DNA of 64,000 nt, taken from the NCBI GenBank assembly GCA_021647505.1, contig JAKIUN010000004.1:37118-101117 (forward strand). Direction: 5' to 3'. The notes under the pieces were generated by a model. The model searched no databases, was not told the DNA's origin, and saw only the letters and a program-made list of their open reading frames with translations. Shown piece by piece: positions 19,311 through 27,335 of the stretch; position 1 is the first letter of the stretch, and the number at the start of each line of letters is the position of its first letter. Origin of the DNA: Gammaproteobacteria bacterium. Its GTDB lineage: Bacteria > Pseudomonadota > Gammaproteobacteria > SZUA-152. A program made the position numbers and the translations under genes.

Positions 19311-19825
19311 TGTTCTCTCCTTAATAAATAAATTTTACGCTGTAAGGAAATATTGTAGTATCGCTGATAGTGATGTAAACCACTCCCTTTTACGGGAGAG
19401 TCCGGATCAAGCCCGGGAAAACCATTGACAAATAAGAGTAATGCAACTCAAAAAAAATCTCTATATAGCCCTTAAACGCCCCACCTATCCTATGAAATAC
19501 CCACTTTAAGGATGTGTTTTGCAGCAAAGTAAAATTGCCGCGCTTCGTCTGACATATTGCCCAGCGCCGATGTTTTGGAGTTCGCTGCAAAGTACGCCTC
19601 ACCCCAAAGCCGCACAAATTGACTCCACCCTCGAGGAGGGTGAGGCAGAGGTAGAAGTCTCTGTCCTGCCAGGGGGCAAAGAACACCCGTTAATGCTGAG
19701 GTCTTTAGAGAGAGAGAAAGAGTAGCAACGAGCTACGTGGATAACGTTCAAATGATGGCATAAAAGGTAACACCTGCATTCCTGAGAACCTGCTGGGGTC
19801 TCCCCATAGCCAAGACAGAATCCGT

Positions 19826-20821
19826 TTAGCGCGCAAAACCCAGAATCACCGCCCTCAGCTCATCCTCCAGCGTGCGGTCAATGAGCTGCATCAGTCGCGG
19901 CTGCAACAATGCCTTTTCCTGCGCCGACACCTTCAGCGGCCAGCTAGCCGTGCCACGTACATTGTCACCACGATCCACCAGCTTCAATTCAAGGTTACCG
20001 CGCAGCCAGTACCAACTCTCACGCTGCGCCGCCGGCCCGGCAGAAAAACGGGTCTGCAACGTATAGAGCGCCTCTTCCTCGGAGCCGGTCATGAAGCCGG
20101 CCGCCGTCAGGCCGCCCGCCACCACCGAAGCTAAGGTGCCGTCATCGGCCTGCACGCGGATCTTCAGGCGTGATTGCAAATCCAACAACTCACCTTGCAA
20201 ATTGGCCAACTTCCACTTCGGTGACACACCCTGCCCACCCCGGCCCACCACTCGCAGTACGCGCTGCAATTCGCTGCGCTGCCGCTGTTTATCAACGGCG
20301 CGCTGGGCGGAGGCAATCTTCTGCAACAGATCGTCCGTCTGTCGGGCACGTTCGATGGCCACGCGGGTCTGATCATCGAGGAGGGACATCTCATCGCGCA
20401 GACGACGCGCGGTCTCGGCCCGGTTAAGGCTCACCAGTACATGGATATCACCACTTTGCGGATTCTGCCAGGTGTCCGCTACCCGAGCGCCACGAATCAC
20501 CTGCCGGGTGGAGGTCACGATGTCGCGCCCGGCGGCCTCACTGAATGTCTCAACCACCTCACCATCCTGTGTCTGGCGCTGGGCGCTGACCGTATCCCGG
20601 CTTTCCGCCACCACCTGTACTTCGATGTTCTTGGCCAGATCCGCACGGGCGCGATCCGTCGCCATATCACGTAACGATGCCTGACCACGACCGACCAGGT
20701 ATTGCGAAACCGGAAACTGGCTGCTCTTGCCGCTAATCCAGTCCGGTTGCGAGTCGGATCCGTCACCTGTCGATGCGCAGGCCGTCATCAGGCTCATTAG
20801 TGCCAGCAATACTATTCTCAT
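19826..20821 (-). CDS. LPP20 family lipoprotein
   Basis: Lipobox LMTACAST; PDWISGKSSQFPVSQYLVGRGQASLRDMATDRARADLAKNIEVQV. Confidence 0.8.
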   Translation of the reverse strand: MRIVLLALMSLMTACASTGDGSDSQPDWISGKSSQFPVSQYLVGRGQASLRDMATDRARADLAKNIEVQVVAESRDTVSAQRQTQDGEVVETFSEAAGRDIVTSTRQVIRGARVADTWQNPQSGDIHVLVSLNRAETARRLRDEMSLLDDQTRVAIERARQTDDLLQKIASAQRAVDKQRQRSELQRVLRVVGRGGQGVSPKWKLANLQGELLDLQSRLKIRVQADDGTLASVVAGGLTAAGFMTGSEEEALYTLQTRFSAGPAAQRESWYWLRGNLELKLVDRGDNVRGTASWPLKVSAQEKALLQPRLMQLIDRTLEDELRAVILGFAR

Positions 20822-22131
20822 GATCCTTTTCCTCCCCGGGTATGTGGTGAAATCCAGCGCCACGTCAAGTAGACCTTTTTGCCCGCCTCGATGGCCACCC
20901 CGGTAAATTGCTTCTGCGCCAATACCTGGCCGCCGTGTCCCAGCAGCTGCACTGAAACCTCATGCCGCCCCGGCGGCAGAAACCGGCGCGCCAGATAGAT
21001 ACGTTGTGGCAGGGTGGACCAACTGCGGGTATCGGCCTGCTCACTGAGCATACCGGCAACATTGAGTAGCAGGCCCAATCCCTGATCACGCTCGCCGGCC
21101 TCCCTGACAGCCCGATACTTCACCACCGCTCGCGCCAGCGCACGAGCGGTGATCACAGGCATCTGTGCTTGTAGGGTTTTTACAGCAATGACGTCGATGT
21201 CTTCCACCAGATCGGCAGCCACCATTTCATCGTCCGCCAACAGGCGCACCTCACCGACCGGCTGGGCCCTTGTCTCATAGCGTGGCAAGGCGACGCGCAC
21301 CATCACACCCGCCTCGGGCGCTAAAATGGACATGGCTTCCTCGCGCTTGCGGGACGCCAGTCCGGTGCCGATGACCAGTACCACCTCTCCCTTCTCTTGC
21401 AAAGCCGCTAATGAGGGCCACTGCTCAATGGCAAAGGCTTTGCGGTACTCGCGCAGCTCCTCCTTGAGGCCCAGGTGCCCGGCCATACGCAAAAGCGCCA
21501 AACCCAGGGAGTGCGGCGGTTTCACTCCCAGGTGTTTGCGGTATTTCTGATAGTCCTGGTAAGCCCTGCGGTAGGCAATCATGGCGTCACTCCATTCACC
21601 TTGCTGCTCGAAGACAAGACCACTCAGATAGCGGGCGAAGGCATCTTCCGTCTGCGTATCACCTTGGCCATCGGCCTGTAGGCTCAGCAACACGTCCAGC
21701 TGCAATACCTCGACCCGCGCCTCGTCAGGCATGTCCATCTGGAGATAATTCAGCGCTGCATAGACATGCAGCAGGGCGCGTTCGAAATCACTGCCGATAT
21801 AGCTCTGCAGGGTATCATTGACGGTCAGCGCAATGGCCTGCTCTCTGACACTAATGGCATCCAGCTCGTCGATCAGTCGCTTGGCCTGCTCCAGTGTCTC
21901 ATTGCTCTGTCGGTACTCACCCTGCATACGCAGCAGCATGGCACGGTTCAGCAGATACAGCACCTCGTCACGCTGGCCGTTGCCCCGGTTCTTTTCCAGC
22001 ACCTGCAAGGCAGTTGAGGGATTCCCCGCGACCAGCTGTGCTTCGATGGCATCGAAACGCTGGCTGTAGCCGGCACACCCGGAAAGCAGCAGGGCCGCGC
22101 CCAGACACAGCCAGCCTCTGGCCCGTTTCAA
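20818..22131 (-). CDS. COG3014 family lipoprotein (TPR-like)
   Basis: Lipobox LLLSGCAGYSQRFD; helical repeat region; flanked by LPP20 and LpoB genes. Confidence 0.75.
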   Translation of the reverse strand: MKRARGWLCLGAALLLSGCAGYSQRFDAIEAQLVAGNPSTALQVLEKNRGNGQRDEVLYLLNRAMLLRMQGEYRQSNETLEQAKRLIDELDAISVREQAIALTVNDTLQSYIGSDFERALLHVYAALNYLQMDMPDEARVEVLQLDVLLSLQADGQGDTQTEDAFARYLSGLVFEQQGEWSDAMIAYRRAYQDYQKYRKHLGVKPPHSLGLALLRMAGHLGLKEELREYRKAFAIEQWPSLAALQEKGEVVLVIGTGLASRKREEAMSILAPEAGVMVRVALPRYETRAQPVGEVRLLADDEMVAADLVEDIDVIAVKTLQAQMPVITARALARAVVKYRAVREAGERDQGLGLLLNVAGMLSEQADTRSWSTLPQRIYLARRFLPPGRHEVSVQLLGHGGQVLAQKQFTGVAIEAGKKVYLTWRWISPHTRGGKGS

Positions 22132-22141
22132 AAATAAATAG

Positions 22142-22747
22142 TCAGAAACGCAGTGAACGCTTATCGACGAACTTCTTGATCTTTTTCTGTCCCACCCAGA
22201 CCTTGCGATTATCCGCCATGCTGATCAGGGTGAGATCAACCTGGTAAAACTTTACCTGTTTCTTACCCTCGGCATCGATGATGGTATTGATGGTGCCCTT
22301 AAGCATGAAGTCGGCGCCGGCCTCCTCCCCCATGACGTTACGGGTGCCCTCGCTGGAGTGCAGATCCTGATCCTTGCGCTCACCACGCACTTCGCCACGC
22401 TCCGTACTCGACGCCACCACCTCGACATTGCCGGAATTGATCAGTGCACGCTCCATGTCGGCGACGAAGGTATTGACGTTGATATGCTCATGGCTGAGGT
22501 TGCGCACCTCGCCAACGATCACCACCGGCGGCTCACCACCGTGACTGCGGGTGTAGCGGTTGATCCAGGGACGCGATAATACGTCACGGATCATCTCTTC
22601 CGAGACCAGCCGTGAGTCGGTGTCGTTCCAGTTACCGCTCAGGTCGCGAACCTCTTCGCTATCGATACGCTCCACCTTGGTCGCGCAGGCGCTCAGGGCC
22701 ACGGCCAGCAACAGTACCCACAGGGTTTTCATACGCTTCGACAACAT
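22142..22747 (-). CDS. lpoB: Penicillin-binding protein activator LpoB family
   Basis: VALSACATKVERIDSEEVRDLSGNWNDTDSRLVSEEMIRDVLSRPWINRY...PPVVIVGEVRNLSHEHINVNTFVADMERALINSG. Confidence 0.88.
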   Translation of the reverse strand: MLSKRMKTLWVLLLAVALSACATKVERIDSEEVRDLSGNWNDTDSRLVSEEMIRDVLSRPWINRYTRSHGGEPPVVIVGEVRNLSHEHINVNTFVADMERALINSGNVEVVASSTERGEVRGERKDQDLHSSEGTRNVMGEEAGADFMLKGTINTIIDAEGKKQVKFYQVDLTLISMADNRKVWVGQKKIKKFVDKRSLRF

Positions 22748-22751
22748 CCCT

Positions 22752-23324
22752 TTACTCCTCCTGCTTGGTGGCAATACGGTCAAAAATCTTGCCGCCACGG
22801 GTATCGAGATAGTCTTTCAGGCCCGAATTCATGGCCTCAACGCCTTCCAGGGTCTTCTTCACCTGATTCATATCCAGTTCGGCAATGGCATAGACCGTGT
22901 CCATTTTCTTATCACGCCAGTGGCCGATGATGCGCACACCGGTGAGGTTGATCTTGGTGATATTGTCGATCTGGCGTGACACGCTCTGCTCGGTGAAGCC
23001 CGCCTCATCGGCCTTGCCACTGGCGATATAGTCACGCGAGACGATCTCCATGTAGGACGACAGAATACGCGCAACCTCGGCACGGGCACGATTGTCGGCG
23101 GTGGAGGTCTGCAGCGAGAAATCACCCAGCGGTGGTGCCAAGCCCACGCCGTGGAACAGACGGCCATCCTTGGTCTTAAGGATATTGGTGCCCTCATTGA
23201 CCCAGTCCGGCGCCCCTTTGATGCCGAGATCACTCTCGACCGTGGTCTTGCTGGAACAGGCCGCCAGCAGGGCCAGCAAAACCAGCAGGGCAAAACCCCG
23301 CGACCATTGAATACGTGCGTCCAT
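22752..23324 (-). CDS. LPP20 family lipoprotein
   Basis: Lipobox LLAACSSK; GAPDWVNEGTNILKTKDGRLFHGVGLAPPLGDFSLQTSTADNRARAEVARIL. Confidence 0.78.
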   Translation of the reverse strand: MDARIQWSRGFALLVLLALLAACSSKTTVESDLGIKGAPDWVNEGTNILKTKDGRLFHGVGLAPPLGDFSLQTSTADNRARAEVARILSSYMEIVSRDYIASGKADEAGFTEQSVSRQIDNITKINLTGVRIIGHWRDKKMDTVYAIAELDMNQVKKTLEGVEAMNSGLKDYLDTRGGKIFDRIATKQEE

Positions 23325-23471
23325 ACCAACCTCCGAGCAGAAAAACTGTTCACAATAACCGGCAATAACAAATGATTGACAAGATTACGCTGGCAACCCG
23401 CCTGCTGCAACGAAAAAGGCCGCCATGTCGAAACATGGCGGCCGGAAAACATTATCACTGGTGATATGTGG

Positions 23472-23840
23472 TTACTGATTCAGGCGGGCTTCCCAGTACT
23501 GCGCCAGCTGACTATCCTGCGGCAGACCGAACCAACCCTTGTCATAGGCTGCGGAAAGAAACTCCTGCGCATACTGACTACCGTTATCGGCCGCCCGGTG
23601 ATACCAGCCCACCGCGCGCGCCTCATCGGCCGCCACACCCAGTCCCTTGTGATAGATCAGCGCCATGTTGAATTGCGCATTGGCGTCACCGCTCTCCGCC
23701 AGCGGCTGCCATTTGGCCACGGCTGTCACATAATCACCGGCCTCTGCCGCCAGGAAACCCTCATTGTAATCCTGTGCCTGCAGCGATCCCCCCATAGTGG
23801 CCAGAGCCATTGATGCGGCCAGTAAAATACCCTTCTTCAT
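23472..23840 (-). CDS. Sel1-like/TPR repeat protein
   Basis: Signal peptide; YNEGFLAAEAGDYVTAVAKWQPLAESGDANAQFNMALIYHKGLGVAADEARAVGWYHRAADNGSQYAQ. Confidence 0.85.
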   Translation of the reverse strand: MKKGILLAASMALATMGGSLQAQDYNEGFLAAEAGDYVTAVAKWQPLAESGDANAQFNMALIYHKGLGVAADEARAVGWYHRAADNGSQYAQEFLSAAYDKGWFGLPQDSQLAQYWEARLNQ

Positions 23841-23915
23841 TCGTCGGTTTCCCCGTGAGTGGTTGTGATTACTCACGGTTATCGGCGCAAACAGCGGACT
23901 ATTTCGTGATGCCGT

Positions 23916-24491
23916 TCACGGTTTTTCACCCCCCCACATCCAGCGCCGCAGGGCCGGTGCCGCACCTACCGCCCTTGCCGCCAACGCACCCAGCAGCAGG
24001 CCGAAACCAGCACCTGCCAATACCTGGCCGGAATAATGCACACCGAGATAAACCCGCGATAGGGCCACCAGCACAGCTATCCCACCCAGCACCAACCCCC
24101 AGCGCCAAGAGCGCAAAACCATACCGAGAAAGGCCGCGGTGAGAAAAAAATTGAGGGCGTGGTTGGAAGGCATACCGGTGGGCTTGAAGGCGCAGCCGAC
24201 ACGGAAGGGCTCCATCACCAGACGCACCCGTTCCGACAGCTCAGCACAGGGTCGCAGTTGGCCGAACAGGTGTTTGAGGCCGTTGCCGATGGCGTCACCC
24301 AGCAACACACAGACGATCAGCAACAACCACAGGCGCAGCCCGGCACGTCCCTCGCGGCGCCACAGGAGCCACAGGATCAGCACCAGCAGCGGCAGGGAAA
24401 AGGTCTTCTTTTGAGAGATCCAGCCAAAAAAGACGTCCAGCACCGGACTGGCCCAGCCCTGGTTGACGGCCAATAGCAGGTCGAGACCCAT
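23916..24491 (-). CDS. PAP2 superfamily phosphatase
   Basis: KHLFGQLRPC...GMPSNHALN...SRVYLGVHYSGQVLAGAGFG motifs. Confidence 0.88.
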   Translation of the reverse strand: MGLDLLLAVNQGWASPVLDVFFGWISQKKTFSLPLLVLILWLLWRREGRAGLRLWLLLIVCVLLGDAIGNGLKHLFGQLRPCAELSERVRLVMEPFRVGCAFKPTGMPSNHALNFFLTAAFLGMVLRSWRWGLVLGGIAVLVALSRVYLGVHYSGQVLAGAGFGLLLGALAARAVGAAPALRRWMWGGEKP

Positions 24492-24497
24492 CCCCGT

Positions 24498-25910
24498 TCA
24501 GCCGTCGCCGCGGATGGTGTCGACGATGCGCGAGGTTGAATGTCCGTCGAGAAAGGGCAGGATGCGCACCTCGCCGGCACAGGCGCCGCCGGCCACCTGC
24601 TCGGGCCGGTAGTCACCGCCCTTCACCAGGATGTCCGGACGCACGGCGCAGATGAGCCGCTCCGGGGTGTCCTCGCCGAACGGCACCACCCAGTCCACCA
24701 CCGACAGTCCGGCCAACACCGCCATGCGTTGCGCCAGCGGCACCACCGGCCGTTCGGGCCCCTTGAGGCGCGCCACCGAGGCGTCATCGTTGACCGCCAC
24801 GATGAGCCGATCGCCGAGACGTGCGGCCTGTTCCAGATAGGCCACGTGGCCGGCGTGCAGAATGTCGAAGCAGCCATTGGTCATGACGATGCTCTCACCA
24901 TGGGCGCGCGCCTCGGCGACCATAGCCAGCAAGCCTGGTTCGTCCAGCACCCCGCGATGGGAGGCATCGAAGCCGACCAGGGCGCGGCGCAGCTCGTCCA
25001 CCGACACAGTGGCGGTACCCAGCTTGCCCACCACGATGCCGGCGGCCATATTGGCCAGACGCACCGCGTTGGGCAGGGCAAGCCCGGCGGCGAGTCCGGC
25101 GGCGACGGTGGCGATCACTGTGTCACCGGCACCGGTGACATCGTACACCTCGCGTGCCTGCGCCGGGATCGTCAGGGGCGCCTCACCGCGTTGTAGCAAG
25201 ATCATGCCCTGCTCGCTGCGAGTAACCAGCAGGGCCGCGATATCATGGGTCTGCATCAAGGCCTCGCCACGCGCCACCAGGGTGGCCTCGTCGGCACAAT
25301 GTCCCACCGCGGCCTCGAACTCGCCCAGGTTGGGTGTCAACAGACTGGCGCCGCCATAGGCGGAAAAATCGGTCTGCTTGGGATCCACCAATACCGGTTT
25401 GCCCGCCGCGCGGGCCTGTTCGATGAGGTGGGTGCAGGGCAGCAGGGCACCCTTGCCGTAATCGGAGAGCACCACCACATCCGCCGCCGTCAATGCCTCG
25501 GCGAAGCCCTCGCTCAGCTGCTCACCGCCGGGTTGCGGCCGCGCGGCCTCGAAGTCGAGACGGATCAGCTGCTGATGGCGACTGAGTACCCGCAGCTTGG
25601 TGATGGTCGCCATGTCGGTAGGGTGCAGCTTGGGAGTGATGCCTTCCCAGCCGCTCAGCAAGGTCTCCAGAGCCGCACCCGCTTCGTCCTCGCCCACCAG
25701 GCCCAACACCGCAGCCTGGCCACCCAGGGCGGCGATGCCCAAAGCCACATTGCCGGCGCCGCCGGGACGTTCCTCGACCTCCACCACCCGCACCACCGGC
25801 ACCGGCGCCTCGGGTGAAATACGCGAGGTGTCGCCGGACCAGTAGCGGTCGAGAAGGACGTCGCCCGCCACCAGGACACGGGCCGAAGAAAAATCAGGCA
25901 GTTGAAACAT
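24498..25910 (-). CDS. hldE: Bifunctional D-glycero-beta-D-manno-heptose-7-phosphate kinase / 1-phosphate adenylyltransferase
   Basis: MFQLPDFSSARVLVAGDVLLDRYWSGDTSRISPEAPVPVV plus C-terminal MTNGCFDILHAGHVAYLEQAARLGD. Confidence 0.96.
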   Translation of the reverse strand: MFQLPDFSSARVLVAGDVLLDRYWSGDTSRISPEAPVPVVRVVEVEERPGGAGNVALGIAALGGQAAVLGLVGEDEAGAALETLLSGWEGITPKLHPTDMATITKLRVLSRHQQLIRLDFEAARPQPGGEQLSEGFAEALTAADVVVLSDYGKGALLPCTHLIEQARAAGKPVLVDPKQTDFSAYGGASLLTPNLGEFEAAVGHCADEATLVARGEALMQTHDIAALLVTRSEQGMILLQRGEAPLTIPAQAREVYDVTGAGDTVIATVAAGLAAGLALPNAVRLANMAAGIVVGKLGTATVSVDELRRALVGFDASHRGVLDEPGLLAMVAEARAHGESIVMTNGCFDILHAGHVAYLEQAARLGDRLIVAVNDDASVARLKGPERPVVPLAQRMAVLAGLSVVDWVVPFGEDTPERLICAVRPDILVKGGDYRPEQVAGGACAGEVRILPFLDGHSTSRIVDTIRGDG

Positions 25911-25977
25911 GGCTTCCCAAGGATCGGTAAGAAAAGTAAGGTGCGGTGAAAAAATCCGCATGCTATCACAGAGCGAC

Positions 25978-27048
25978 TCAGCGCAGGTGACGCAACAGCT
26001 CGTCATACAGGGAAAGATAGCTCTCTACCACCGCAGCACGGCCATATTGACCGTCCGCCACCGCGCGCCCGGCGGCGGCGATCTGGCGCTGTGCCGACTC
26101 ATCCGCCAGCAAGGCCTGCAGAACCTCAGCCATGCGCGGTGGCTCCTCGCAGGGCACCAGCACGCCGCTCTCATCCGGGGTAATCAGCTCCAGGGCGCCG
26201 TGGCTGGCAGTGGAGAGCACCGGCCGGCCATGGCTCCAGGCTTCGAGGATGACGTTGCCCAGAGGCTCGTGACGCGAAGGGCAAACAAACACCTCGGCCA
26301 GCTGGTAGACGAGCGCCGGGTCACGCTGCCAGCCGGCCCAATGCACGCGGGATCCCAGGCCAAGAGTGCGGGTCTGCTTGCGCAGGGGCTCGCTGAGGGG
26401 GCCGTCACCGGCGATGAGTAGGTGCAGGGGCCGTCCCTCCAGCTCAGCGGGCAGGCGGGCGAAGGCCTCCAGCAGATCCTGAAAACCCTTCTTCTCCACC
26501 AGCCGGCCGACGCCAGAGATCACTCGCGCATCGGCGGGGATGCCGAAGCGCTCCCGGGCGGCGTCCAGCTCGGCCTCGGCCAGGGGCGGCGCGAGATCAA
26601 CGAAGTTGTGGATATGAAATACCCGATCGGCGGGAAAGCCACCCTCGCGCAGGTAATCGCAGATAGCGGTGGTATTGCCCACCCAGGCCTCGGCGTGGTG
26701 ATAGCCATCCAGCTTGTAGAAACCGCCCAGACGGGCGATATGCACTGGGCCACGTCCCTTTAGGCGGGTCAGGCGCATGGCGCGGCCCATGTAGGTTTGC
26801 ACGATGTCAGGCCGTCGTTCGCGCACCAGTCGACGGATGGCCCAGCGCGAGGGCAGATCCAGCACGTTGCGCAGAGGCACCCCGTGGTGCTCGATTTCCG
26901 GCCTCAGTTCCGGCATCACCATGCCGCCGGGACGGCTCACGGCGGCCACTGGCTGGCCGGCCTCGTGCAGGGCGTGCACCAAGCGCACGAAAAAGCGCTC
27001 GGCACCGCCAAAACCGCCACTGCCGATGATGTGTAGGCTGGAGATCAT
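25978..27048 (-). CDS. Glycosyltransferase family 4 protein
   Basis: GSGGFGGAERFFVRL...VGRLVEKKGFQDLLEAFARL...VCPSRHEPLGNVILEAWSHGRPVLST. Confidence 0.9.
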   Translation of the reverse strand: MISSLHIIGSGGFGGAERFFVRLVHALHEAGQPVAAVSRPGGMVMPELRPEIEHHGVPLRNVLDLPSRWAIRRLVRERRPDIVQTYMGRAMRLTRLKGRGPVHIARLGGFYKLDGYHHAEAWVGNTTAICDYLREGGFPADRVFHIHNFVDLAPPLAEAELDAARERFGIPADARVISGVGRLVEKKGFQDLLEAFARLPAELEGRPLHLLIAGDGPLSEPLRKQTRTLGLGSRVHWAGWQRDPALVYQLAEVFVCPSRHEPLGNVILEAWSHGRPVLSTASHGALELITPDESGVLVPCEEPPRMAEVLQALLADESAQRQIAAAGRAVADGQYGRAAVVESYLSLYDELLRHLR

Positions 27049-27152
27049 GGTGTCATCCGTTCCTTCATCATTCGGGAATAAAAAAACTCAAAACGCAAAG
27101 GGCACAAAGAAAAAATCATTGTGGAATATGCTCGGTCAAAGGATGGCTGGCC

Positions 27153-27296
27153 AATGCCATTAAGTTAAGCCTGAGATCCTGCTTGTTGTAGGTTGGTGGT
27201 GAGCCTGCGAACCCCAACGAAGCCAACAATGTTAGGGTTCCTTCGTCACTGCCAACCTACAAAACAGTCGTGATTTTGTTAACTTATGGTGGCATT
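27153..27296. repeat. Intergenic palindromic MITE-like element, copy 1
   Basis: AATGCCATTAAGTTAAGCCTGA...GTAGGTTGGTGGTGAGCCTGCGAACCCCAAC...TTAACTTATGGTGGCATT; same family as 30406-30545. Confidence 0.75.
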
Positions 27297-27335
27297 GCCT
27301 ACCAACCCTCTCCGGGCTGGTGATGTAACAAGCCG

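Noticed and set aside
19390-19686. 98 aa minus-strand ORF between the Cys-rich protein and LPP20 gene
   Set aside because: No motif, no clear ribosome-binding site; likely spurious in repeat-like intergenic DNA
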